Source: Primula veris (lineage: Eukaryota > Streptophyta > Magnoliopsida > Ericales > Primulaceae). From it: DNA of 64,000 nt. Shown here piece after piece: positions 11,716 to 24,600 of this stretch. The notes beneath the pieces were generated by a model. The model worked only from the letters and a program-made list of their open reading frames with translations. It was not told where the DNA came from and did not search any database. The stretch is taken from the NCBI GenBank assembly GCA_963682055.1, contig OY821749.1, forward strand, positions 5,754,336 to 5,818,335. The letters run 5' to 3'. The position numbers were made by a program, and so were the translations under genes. Each line of letters starts with the position of its first letter. Positions within the stretch are counted from its first letter, which is position 1.

Positions 11716-12220
11716 TTAGTATTAATAACAATCAAAACCCTTGCTGAGGTAAATATGTCATGTAATGTGACACATCAGCGGGTTGATTTTTTAGGTAGAA
11801 AAAATATGTAAGCAAAAGCATTTTCCGATAAATAAACCTACCAAGAAATTCGATTAGACCTTTGAGTGTTGTTACCGGTTCCTTAGTCATATTTAGTATT
11901 ATCTTTTAATGATTAATTAATTTATTTTGAATGTGGAAGGTACACATGAGTTAAAGTGAGGTCGAATTTATGTTGTTTTTTTTGTTTATTAGGAAAACAT
12001 TTTCTTCTTCATTTATAAAAGATACGATGGCCCCCCATTGCAAATTTGATGTGATTGTTTTTTCGGAGGTAAACTTCTCAAATTATGAATAAAATAGAAT
12101 TTGGAGAGACATATGTGAATACTTTTATATAATAATTAAAAAACCGTGGCCTTATTTATATAACACAATCTCATAACGTATACCTTAATCTTTAAGTAAA
12201 TATAACATTTTACTCGACAA

Positions 12221-12306
12221 AAGTGTCGATAAGGTATTGTGACATATATTAGCTCAATATTAATAAGTGTCGATAATGTATTGTGACATACATTAGCTCA
12301 ATATAG
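12221..12306. repeat. Two-copy tandem repeat, period 44 bp
   Basis: AAGTGTCGATAAGGTATTGT at 12221 recurs as AAGTGTCGATAATGTATTGT at 12265; both continue GACATA(T/C)ATTAGCTCAATAT. Confidence 0.85.
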
Positions 12307-13239
12307 AGATAGAGATACAAGTATAAAAAGGAGCGGATATTTGTATGTGCAAGGGGATCGGTCGTCCCTCTCGGTCCGGAACAAGAATTAAAAAATAATT
12401 TTTTCCCAAGTTTTTTTAAGTATTTCTACATATAACTTATATAAATATATAATATATAATGTATTTATATTAAAACTTAGAGTGCTAGCTAGTGGATAAA
12501 TATTTTTTTTAAGTACTAAAGATCATGAGTTCGAGTTCGAATCTTTTTATTTTAGTTTTTTTTTAAAATTATACTGCTTATACAAAAGTATATCCATTAC
12601 TTTCACTTTAATATATATTTTTAGTACATACATTCCCATAGACTTTCGGACAAAAGTTACATATTAAAATAAAATAAAATTTTGTTAATTATGCCCCTAT
12701 TCGTTTGTACCCGTATTTATGTATAAAAATAAAGTATTTATATGATAGTGCGTATCTACAATGCCAACCCAACGACATGTTTATATACAGAGTGGTTTGG
12801 TTCTTTGAGATCAATCTTGACGGGATGTAGCATGCCTTTACTTTGAAATAATATGAGTTGATATGAGCAGATATATATCACATAAAAGATTTAGAACAAT
12901 TTTGGTTTGTCTGAGTATTTAAGCGAGTGGTACCTACACTTATTGAAAGAAATAGCTGGGAACATCCGTTTTTGTAATTCAGTCTGTGAAGTGAAATCTT
13001 TTCGTTGTTGCCTCAAATTTTAAAAAATTGTTTGGACTTTTCTGTAAATTAGTCCTGAAAAATGGCTCTTTTTAGATCTAAGCAAAAAACACAAGACCAT
13101 TTTGGTGAACAAGTTATGCAAACGGGACCCTTAAAATAGTAGTTTTTGAATACGGTCAAATATAAAAATCCCAATTTAAATTTGTTTCGAAAATGAGAAT
13201 TTAACAAAAGATCAAATTCACACAGAAACGCTTTTTTGA

Positions 13240-13330
13240 TGATAAATCTCTCTCTCTCTCTCTCCTCAGTCTTTCAAGTTTCCAAAATCTCTCTCTTCTC
13301 ACTTTCTCTCTCTAAATAAGTTTATATTTA
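13240..13330 (+). promoter_or_regulatory. Pyrimidine-rich patch, possible 5' leader of the ALY gene
   Basis: Dense CT repeats (TCTCTCTCTCTCTCTC at 13248-13263, more to 13312) resemble the pyrimidine patches found around plant transcription starts and leaders. If so, the ALY transcript would start about 2.3 kb before its ATG and need a large 5' UTR intron ending at the acceptor-like GGTTTGGTTAG (about 15593-15603). No clear TATA box can be tied to it. Inference only. Confidence 0.35.
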
Positions 13331-13669
13331 TATATATATATATATATATCTGAATAAGATTATATGTATTCTATAGTTAATCTGCAATTGGTTCGCGCGC
13401 TTTTGCTCCTTGGACACAATAACATATGATTTAAAATTCAACTTTCTGATTTACGGTACATTTTTCTAACCTCACATTTATCACCAATTTTTTTAATTTT
13501 ATTTTTAATATATGGTACTCTGTTTTGGTTGAAAGCTCTTCCGTTTTAAATTTATTATTTTATTTTGAAAAGTACATTTCTTTGAGTCAATGGAGGTTTT
13601 AAAACTTTTAATTGTGTTAGAGATTTAGGTGTATTTTTGTATTTTTAGGCATAGAATAGATTTATTTTT

Positions 13670-14130
13670 GTAGAATCAATCTCTTCTGCTAAAATTAGTT
13701 GTATTTTTGAAAAAAGGAAATATGATTTTTATATTTGTAAGATATGTAATAGATTGATCTTTTAGTTAGTAATTAACTTCCACTAAATGTCAACTTAAAG
13801 CAATATTTTCTGTTGGAATTCATTTTTCTAGAAAAAATAATTTCTTTTCCCAAAAAATAAAATCATGATTTTTGTATTGTTTTATTTGTATCGTTAGATT
13901 GATCTTTCAGTTAGTAATTAACTTCCACTAAATGTCAACTTAAAGCAATCTTTTCTGTTGAAATTCAATTTTTTTTTTTCCGAAAAACAGAAAAATGAAC
14001 AATGATTTTTGTATTGTTTGATTGATCTTTCAGTTAGTAATTAAATTTCAGCTTAAGTGATGGAAAGTTCCGTCTTTTTTGAAGCAATCTCCTCCGTTGA
14101 AATTAGTTTTATTTCCGAAAAACAAAACAA
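13670..14130. repeat. Three diverged tandem units of about 125-145 bp
   Basis: The phrase TTAGTTAGTAATTAACTTCC or a close match occurs at about 13760, 13907 and 14033, each preceded by GATTGATCTTT and followed by a form of AAGCAAT.TTTTCTGTTG and a run of T/A. Lies upstream of the ALY coding start, possibly in a 5' UTR intron. Confidence 0.7.
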
Positions 14131-15617
14131 TGACTTTTACATTGTTCGGTGCAGAGTTATTTTTTATTTATTTTTCCCGTGTTTGGGTTTTGATTGGGTT
14201 GGTGTTTGGAGGTAATGGTAACGGGCTACTGGGTTTAATATTAAATTATTTTAATATTAATTGTTCAGTTGATTTTACCTTGGATAATACAGAAGAATAA
14301 GAGATGATTATTATTCGGTACTGATTTTTCAGTTCCAGGTTTCTAATTTTCTTTTCACTAATTCATTTTATTTTATTGTTGGACCAAATAAATATTCTGT
14401 TCTAATGTCGTTGCTAATTGAATTTTTTTTTGGGGTGGAGTTATTGTTAGGGACCGAACTATTCTGATTTCCGAGTCTTGTTTCCAGTAATTGAGTTAAA
14501 CTTTGAGGGTTTTCATTGAAAGATAGTATTTGTTTTTAAAATAAGTTTCTTTTTAATATTTGGATTTAAATTTGTTTCTATATATAGATATTTGGGTGTG
14601 TTTGTTGTTAGCTATGGAACTGTTAATTCAAGGAACCAGTTTATATTTGTTTCTTCGAATTTTGGAGTAATATGACTGGCTTTTAAGTTTCTTTCTACTT
14701 GTCCAAGAAATTAATATGTTTTCTTTATCCATGAAGCTTTAGATAAGTTTTTTTAAATTTTTTTTTAGTTAATTTCAATAAATGCTTGATTGGGGATTTT
14801 TTGTTCTTAAGAGAAATAAGGTAACTTTTTTGGTGAGACTAATTTATCAGGGATTGCACTGCTGTTTAAAGGAATAGATATTATAATTAAGAAATGTTTC
14901 TGGGGGTATATCTGTCTAAAAGGTGGTTTTCAGCTCTGTACTTAACTACACATTGCACAATAAGACAGATAAGGTCTATTTGAGTAATATGGTTAATAAA
15001 CAACCCCTTAGGTCACTGATATGTGCATCACAGCACTTGTATGGCTGGTTTTATATACATGTTCTTATATAAATTACGTGTCTAGATTTTCGTTTATATG
15101 CATAGGGTGATTTTATGATTTGAGGTCGATTTGAAACTGGACGAAGTATTCAGTGGTTTTTCGATGACTAGATGATCAGCTTAAACTTTTCAAGTTTTGA
15201 AATTTAAAGGGGTTTTGTAAGCTGAAACATGCATGAAGTTGAACATGATTCAAATATGGAAATCGCCTCCTTTTTTACTGTCCACAATTTTCAGTTTTAA
15301 AAGAGCTTTCTGTGAAACAAAGAGGTTGGTGTTTTATGGTGAACCATTTTGATCAAGTAATAACCTAAATTTTCTATAGATTAACTTGGACATTGCTTTG
15401 ATCGTTTTAACAACTATTGCAAACATTGCTAGAGAGGAAATGTGAGCTCTTACTTTTGTTAAGTATTCACACAAGTGGATCCATTTGAATCCAATATTAC
15501 GATGCCTTCATCCATGGGTTTGAATCTTTGTTTCCTTATTAGTAGCTTAATTTGCATTTTGGATTCTATTTGGTAACACATATTTCGTTGTTGGTTTGGT
15601 TAGGTTACTGGGGATTC

Positions 15618-18600
15618 ATGGCACCAAAAAGAAACTCTAGAAGTGTGAATAGGCGACTTTCAGCCGTGAATGATGTTTTTCCAAGTAAAGATGGGTCAAA
15701 TTCGAAGACAAGTATGCAGCGAGTGAGATACTTTATCCATATAAATTACTACGTTGGACAAATAACTTTTTAATACTGCAAAAGATAATTATCTGGAAAC
15801 TCTTATTGCGTAAAAATGGTCTTTGTTTTACACTGCACTGCTACATTATTTCGTTTGTTGAGATTAATTTTAGGTGGATATTCATTTGCATTTGAGACGT
15901 CTGAACCCACTACTGTTTTTTTTTTCCTACTGGATTTTCTGACTTCTTTACAACTTGATTGATTTTACTGTAATTGCAAAAAACAATACTATGTCTCTTA
16001 AAAGGCAGACTTAACTCTCAAGATAGTAAGACAGGCTTTTGTTCTTATTTCTGCTGCACCTGAACATTGTGAACACTTAGGTCTTATTATGAGGCACTTG
16101 TATGACAATAATTATGACATGGTGTCTTGCCACACAAGTGTTTGTTCACTAATGGCGATGTCTTAAATAAAATAGGGCATATAGTTATCATTTTCAGTTT
16201 TTTATTATTTCCAGATTTCCTCATATTTATGTTCACTTATAGTGAAATCTTTAGGTTTTGGTTGTCATTTTTGTGTTAAGTCATACATATTTACCTAATT
16301 GCATTGTTATGGTTCTCTATAAACCTTAAATGTTTTAGGATTTTTAATAGTTTTCTCATTTTTGTATTGCAATTTTTTATTTTTTTTGCAGAAGAGAAAG
16401 TTATCACATATGTTAGGGTCACGATGGAGCAAGGAAGAGTTGGAGCGTTTTTATGAAGCATTTCGGAAGTATGGGAAAGATTGGAAAAAGGTAGGTTTTA
16501 ATAAAGATGAATTAATCATATTTTGCATTAATGTTCCGTTCTCCTTGTCCTGGAAATAAATTACAGTATTACAGCTGCTAGTTTATTTCTCAATAGGTCA
16601 AATGGCCATCTATCTCATATTCTTTACTGGAAGATAATTTATATATAATAGTTAACTGTTTATTATGGTGATACACGTGAACAAGATTTCACCTTTAATA
16701 AATACTGTTATTCACTTTTGTTTTGTTCTTGAATTTTTAGGTGGGGGCAGCCGTGCGGAATAGGTCTGTGGATATGGTGGAGGCTCTTTACACAATGAAT
16801 AGGGTGAGTATGTTTTTATGACACATTGAATTCACCTTATCTACAATGGTCTTCTCTTTTTGATGGAATTTATTTTTTGGCTGATTCTTGGCTCAATGGC
16901 TGCGGCCTATAGTGTAAATTAGGAACTATGTGCTCTGAACGTTATAATAAGCAACTGCATTGTATATTTTTCATTTGCATGCGTTCTGTACAATCTTTAC
17001 ATTTTCGACATTAATGAACTCTCAGGCGTACTTGTCTCTACCTGAGGGGACTGCTTCTGTGGTTGGCTTAATCGCAATGATGACTGATCACTATTGCAAT
17101 CTGGTAAATTTCTCATTTAATCTCAGTTAATGGAAGAATTAACTAGCAAGTCATTATTGTTCTGAGATCAATGATCATATTGCCTCTTCTGGTTTGACTA
17201 CACAAATTAATGTCGCTTCTATTGCTCCTGGTAATTTCTGATCAAGGGAAATTCATTTTCCATGATTAAATATGATTGGATCATGAAGACTATGCTTTCA
17301 AGGCAAATTCATTTTTTCCTATTTATTTTCCTGCTTTCAGAATGATTTATCAACTATAGTTTGTACACTTCCATATCATTAGATACCACAATTTGCATTC
17401 TGACCTTAAAAAATTAGCACTTATTTCTCCAGCCTAACAGGTATTTTTCAATTTTGTAAATAACATAGCGAAAAACAATAGATTGGGGATTAAAATAGGA
17501 AAAATTTGTCAGAATTAGTGTTCACGATATAAAAAACGCCATAGAGTAGTTTATAAAAGTTAGTTTTCATAACTGATTAGTTCCTCTCCTTGACCTATGA
17601 TTTGTTTTCCAATTTGGTAAACTAAGCATACCAAATCGTTGAGTAATCTAATGTTAATGTACTAATCGTTAATTTCTTTTAGATTGAGTACAAAGTTGAA
17701 TCTAAAGATAACTCAGTGTACTAGACTTTAGTTAACCCTTATCAGTTTGATGTCTGTTGTTGATATGGCATATGAGTGACAAAGTACTTTAAATTGTGGC
17801 TTTTTAGGAGGGTACTGATAGCGAGGAAGAAAGCAATGATGGCGTTGCATTATCCCAAAAATCTCAAAAGCATGCTAAGGGTAAAGTTCAGACTAGTAAC
17901 TCTAAAGGATTTGAAGGGAAAATTCCTATGCATTCTCAAACAGCAAAATCAAATTCTGATTGTCTTTCGTTGTTGAAGAAAAAGCGCACTGGTGGTATGT
18001 TATACTTTTTCTTTGACTTGACATGGGCCTTGTTTGTTAGCAACTTGTAAAGCTCAATTTTTTTTGTCCTTAAAAACAGTGCATGGCTACTTATTTATAG
18101 TACCTCAATATGAAAAGACATTTCTGGAAAAAAATATTGATCACTGCCTCTCTTTGTATTGCAGTATAACATTCTCACATTTGTCTTAGGATTTTTATTA
18201 AAAAAATCTAGTAAAGTACATATTCTGGATGATGGGGTGTGTTACCTGATAGTAACATGATTAGGATGTCGCTTTTTCTAAGGGAAGCTTTTCCGCTATG
18301 ATTATTTCTACATTAAAGTAGAAATGTGGTCCATTTCATTGTATTTTTTTGAAAAGCGATTTGAATTTTTTTTTCTTCAGGAAGCCGTCCTTGGACTGTT
18401 GGTAAAAGGACACCACGTTTTCCAGTTTCATATTCTTACGACAAAGGTACGGCCAGAAGGTTTCTTTCTCCTACTAGTCAAGGCTTGAAACTAAAGTCCA
18501 TTGATGATGATGTGGCTCATGAGGTAGCTTTAGCTCTTGCTGGGGCTTCACAGAGAGGTGGTTCCCCACAAGAATCGCAAACACCAAGAAAAAGAACAAA

Positions 18601-21600
18601 GGGTATTTTAAGATCATCACCTGTTCGAAGTGTTGACATGATGGTAAGGTTTAGGAGAAATATGTTTTTGGCACAGGGTTCTTTATGGTTTTTAACACCC
18701 TACTATCACAATTGGTTTTGATTTTGTAACCCCAACTGGCGACCTTTTTCGTCAGCCCACCAGACTTTTGTTTTTTCTTACTCCCTGTAACGTTTCTTGT
18801 CAAGTTGGGTGTACAAAATAAAAAATCGTGATAGTTTGACTTTGGTAGACAGACTTGTTACTGTTTACCTGTTATCATTCTTGTGACATTAGGGAAAAAA
18901 ATACATATAGTGTACTGTACTACCCGCTGTTAACGATTTAGGTACCAGACTACGAAATTTAACAATTTACGTACTGAACTATCAAAATGTTCACAATTCA
19001 GGTACTCACGTTAACTTGATTGGATGGAAGTTAGTTTCATTTTTTATTTTAGTCCTATTACAAATCAATTTATACCTTAATTTGGCCCCGTACATACATA
19101 TTAAGTATCTCATTTAAAATAAAAACATATTATTTGACTACTTTTTCATTGTTTTTTTTCTTAACATCCATTTTTTTTAATAAAAAATATAACACTTTCT
19201 TTAAAGCGGAGATAACGTAAGATTTAGAAGTATGACATTTGGGCAAACAATTATTTCAGGCCACATTATTATATGTATAACTTCGTGGAAAAATGGCAAG
19301 AAAATTGTTATTTTTTTCAAAAAAACCTTCATTTTTTAGATAGAAAATATTTTTTTAAGTTTTTTTTTTATACACAAACATCGTTTATATAAGAAGTGAA
19401 TGTTAATCTGGGATATATTATTTGCAATAATATATGTATATGCTTAACATAATATGTATTTATACATATACATATATACATGTATATATGCTCGTGTATA
19501 TATATATTTATGAATTTATATGAATTAATACTAAAACGAGACATCTCAGAAAATTCGGGGTTAAATTTATGCATATTATAAACAATATGACCAAAATGAA
19601 AATTCAAACTAACTTCCATCCATTTCAATTAACGGCAGTACCTCAATTGTGAAGATTTTGATAGATGAGTACTTCAATTGTTAACTCTCGTAGTCTGGTA
19701 GCTAAATCGTTAACATCAACTAGTACTAGTACAGTACACTAAATGTATTTTTTTCCCTATGACTTCACATGCCATCTATTTTGACTTTATAAGTGATGGG
19801 AGTGCATAAAATGAGAAAAGAATGTATACAGTTGTAATTAACCCATTTTGTACATCAGTCGATCATCTTTTAACGATTATCATACAATACTGTTAAATAC
19901 AACTAGCACACTAATCTACAAAAATCATACAATTAGTACATTTACCGTTGGTATATTAATTGTCCCATTTAATGCAAAATGGTCTTTTTATGCCAACGTA
20001 TTTGAACAACTTGTACATAATGAACTATTCCTTTTTATTGAATTCTTAGCACTGGCTAGTAGTTTTTCTACTTTGTATACATTGGTGTTTATATTGGGAG
20101 GAGTAATATTGTGGTGTATTAATTGTTAAAAGTCTTTAGTTTGGTCTTGAAAAGGGATTTTTTCCCTAAGATTTATTAATAGCATTCTTTGTAGCCTGTT
20201 ATTAATAGAGCGTAAGCAAATATTAACATAATTATCAACTGTTTTCACATGTAGGATACTGAATTGCAGCTGACTAGTGCTAAGTTTTGTAATACTACGG
20301 ATGAAGATCGTAAATTCCTGTTTGCTACAGAGAGAAGAAGACTGCATGGAAAAAAGTCTGATATGGATTACGTTGTAGGCGATCATTGGGATGATGCAAG
20401 GGAAGCTAGTAGTGGTACGGAAGGACAAAACTTTGGGGTTAGTAGAGAAAATTATGCATGTACTTCACCTCAAGTATCGAGGAAGAAAAACAAGGTGTTT
20501 TCCACAGGTTTGTGATTGTCTTTTTTTAACTTTAACTATAGAAGATTTGAAGGTCATGGTTATTTAGTGGCTGAGTCACATAGGTACCAATGGAGGCATG
20601 TGTCCCTGCTGGATTTATAAGAGTTAGTATATATGTATAATTTTGCAACATAAGCATCTTTAACCTAGTTGGTAAAGTATCCTTCTTTGGACCCTAAGGA
20701 CCTGACTTCAATTTCAGTGTTAGCTTAGTTTATTCAACTTTCTTTTAGAATCAAGGTTTTAAATGGCGCTAGGCGGTGAGGTGGGGCTTAGGGGTCTAGG
20801 CGGGGACTAGGTGGCAATACCTTATTTTCACATTTTTATTAATTTTCTTAGACCTTTGTACAATATACAGATTTTAAATAAGATTGCCAAGTTAAATTGA
20901 ACATTTCAAGCCTATTATCCCATAGTTATACTATTACGTCATACGAGTCAAGGTTTTATGATGTATTGAAAGATAAATTTGAAGCGTAAATCTTGATTGA
21001 TCACCATGCATTTTTGAGTAATCTTTTATGAGTTTTTTAATAATAAAATTTCACCTATTTTGACCGGGTTGACCCAGATCAACCCGAACTTGACTCATAT
21101 AAAGGAAAAATTCACCTAGTTTTTTTAATAATAAAATTTCACTTAGGCGCAAGGCGGCAGACCAAGGCCTAGCGCCTAGGCAGAGCAAGGCGGGGACTTT
21201 TGAAACAGTGTTTAGAATAGCTAGTGTTTGCATAATTAATATAAAAGGTTTGGCTTAGGTCCTTTCTTTAATTTTTAAAGCACGATAGTTTACCAAAATG
21301 ATTTTTTTTTCATGCTCAACATTCTCAATCTATCTCCTTAGCAAAATCGAAATTGGTGCATTGATTTATAAAGCTGGTTTTATTTGGTTTACTTCAACTA
21401 TTATTTAAATTGTTTGATCAACAACTAAGTGGTTTCTTTTTTATATCATAAGGTGTTATATGCCTTAAAGAAGGTTTTATTGCATGTAATACATACTTAG
21501 ACAAATGCAACCATACACTTATCTTTAGACTCTCAAAAAATTGTCGACTTATATCTTAATTGTGCCTCCTCTGAAGTGTGAACCAAAATTTTGGCTCCTA

Positions 21601-24600
21601 ACTTGGCTATTGTCCATTTTTTTGGTTTGTTTTACCTTGTATGGGTCTTTCAGGCAGAAGGCTGTATGTTTAAGGTTTTAAAGTTTTAATTAACATGAGG
21701 AATACCTTCAAACTATTAAAAACTTCTGACTAAACACCCTTATATTCTAAAATGTTCACTCTTAACTTCAAAAAGCTGACAGAAGCACCCAAATATAAAA
21801 ATTGACACGTCAAATCATTAAGTTGTTTTCAACGTTCATCAACTCAAAAAATAAATATAAAACTCTCTAGTAGACGCCTCCACATTTTTTTGATTATCCG
21901 CTTTCCCATACCCTCACCCATATCAACAACTTTTGAAGATGCCTTGACGTCGCCTTTTTTCTTCCGAAGCTTGTTATATCACAGGCCATGTAATCATTGA
22001 TATTGGTATAGTTACTTTCTTTTTTATCTACTATAGTGTGTGCATATATATGTGTGTGTGTGTGTGTCTGTGATTGGGTTGAAAGTCGTACTTTTACTTA
22101 GAATAGAAAAGACCTCTACACAGTAGACCTAAACAAACAAAAGTTGATCTTCATTTTTGCCCAAACAATTTGGACACCAGCCTCTTATTTATCTCTGCCT
22201 TTCTTCTTTTGTTGTTGTAAACTGAAATATTAAAGCTGAAAATTGTATAAGTTCGACAAAATGGTTTTTTCTTGATCCTGTTAAAGGGGGAAAGTAATCC
22301 CACGATTTTGATTGGTTAAAACATAATGGCTTCATAATTCAAATTTTAATAGAAGTTAAATAATTCTTCTTATGTATTGTAATGTCTCTTGAATTTTCTC
22401 ATCTGAGGTAAATATATATCGTGCTTGCACTACAAATTAAAGTTATTTGCTGTTAAAGTGTCTTGATAATTTGTAATTTGTGACTGATAAATAATAGGAT
22501 AAAATTTCATTATAAAGTCGTCTCATGGTAGTAAAAGAATCAAAGTTCAGAAACAAACAAGAGACCTATCTAGCTGAATTTTCATTTTATTTGCAATCGA
22601 GTTAGCATTTTATTGCTCGGAAATAATTTTTGGCTGTTTAATGCTTCTTTTTGTTTAGATGTAGGATCCGAGTTCGACGCTTTGCAAGCTTTAGCTGAAA
22701 TGTCGCTGATGATGCCAACAAGTGAAAATGGTAAACCACAAATATTCTATCCTTTACCATGCAGATTTTTTCCCCTTGAGTAGCAGGTGCTTTTGTTGCA
22801 CGTGTGGGTTATGTTTTTATTTGCTCATACGTCTTGTAGACAAAACCGGGAATTACAACTCTGGTAAATGTTTATTGTGTTTCTCAGTATAAATAGGAGG
22901 GCTACCCTTTGTAAAGGGTTCACAATTTTTATTACTTACACATATACACATATACTGTACACTTCATATCCAACTACTTTCTTGACCGTCGGAGGTTCAT
23001 CGACCGGCGAGCCCCTGTCCCAATCAATCCTATTTCAGGTTACACGTGGAGCACTTGCATTATTCCATCACCGGTTGACCTGGATTCAACCGTGTGGTGG
23101 AGATTTAAGCTTCATCAGTTATCTTAGAAAAATTATTAATACAGTAATTGTTTTAACTAAATTAGCTAAATTTTAAACCGTATGAAAAGTCAAACAAGCA
23201 TATCTAATAGAGGCGGTGGGAGTAACTAATCATCTGCTTGCAGCCAAATATATATTAGTATTGACGGGTCTATTTCTTCCTTCTATTAGTTGCTATGAAA
23301 TCAAGCCTTTACTTACGAGATATGTTGTGTAGGCTTGTGTTTGTCGTTTACAAAAAGATGGGTTGTTATGAGAGGCACTGACTACATAAACAAGCGTCTA
23401 TCGGGAATTACTTTTGTTTTACTTGAAGTATTTTTTTTGTATGATATAACTCCTTTTAATCAGATTTTTCTTGAATCTGGACATGATGGGGTTTTTTAAC
23501 TTATTTAGGGTTTCTCTGTTTTGTACCAGAATCGTCAGTGCAGGCTAAAAAAGATGACAAGTTTGTAGACAAGTATAAGTTATCAGAGGTAGTAAAAGGA
23601 TCCCAAGATTTTTCTAAAATGTCAAAGCTTGGGAAGTTTTCAGGTATTTGCTCTAATGATCTTTCCAAAGCAAACGAGGAACATGAACTGTCTTCTTCTA
23701 GGATCTCCAGAAAAAAACAGAAGACATTTACCTCTAGAGTAAGAGTTGAATGCGTACTTGTATTTTCATTGAATTGCAGTGTCTTTATTATTGTAATAGA
23801 ACTTGTGCTAATTTTACATTATTCAGATTCCGAGAACAGAAGTTTGTGTTGATACCCATCTGAGTGAGCCTCAGGATGTTGAGGTCTGTCTTCTCTCTCT
23901 CTTTATTTCATTCCCAGACACTTAAATGTTGTTTGATGTTTTCATTGTTGTCGTTTCGAGAGTCGATCAATTATTTTTTATGACAGAGTCTTATTTGTAT
24001 TAAATGCATTGATGGGGGTAAACATTAGAGAAAAATATGTAATAACTTGTAACCAGCAGACAGATAGAAGAGTGTTTGACATGAAAAATCACTCTTTAAT
24101 CATTACATCCTTTTTGTGTTTCGCTGAATCCACCGTACTTTATCATCGCAGAACTTAATAGATCATCTACTTAAATGAATAATTCTCATGAACTATTTTA
24201 TCTTCCCTTTGTTGTCTAACTGACCAAGTTACATTAGCCTCTCTTTTTTGGTTATAAATTTTCGTTTTTTTCTATCCTTATGAGCATCGGCATTGATATA
24301 ACTTGCTTGTATAGATGATAGATAGAGGAAAGAAGCTCATGAACAGTATTAAACGTTCTATAGCTAGTAATTTACAGCAAAAGGATGAATCAGCTCCATC
24401 AATTGCTCAGTTTCCCGTGACGAATCATGTCGATTTACCAAATAATTTCAGAAGACGTCGAAAATCAGAGTTACACAAGCCACAAAACTTGAGAGATTTT
24501 GGCAAATTCTTAAATAAGAACAAGCCTGGAGCTCCCAATCTTAAGGTGGTCAATTGATCATTTCCTTTAACTCTTAGTAGTTTTTCTGGGAAAGTTAATG

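Larger units (their letters stand above)
8931..13239. other. AT-rich intergenic stretch without a recognisable gene
   Basis: Neither strand shows a conserved motif or exon-like frame. It contains two small tandem duplications (11522-11715 and 12221-12306) and a short imperfect hairpin near 9470-9505 (AGGCTGAT..GATCAGCCT). A CG-bearing patch at 10090-10130 may be an old repeat fragment. Confidence 0.6.
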
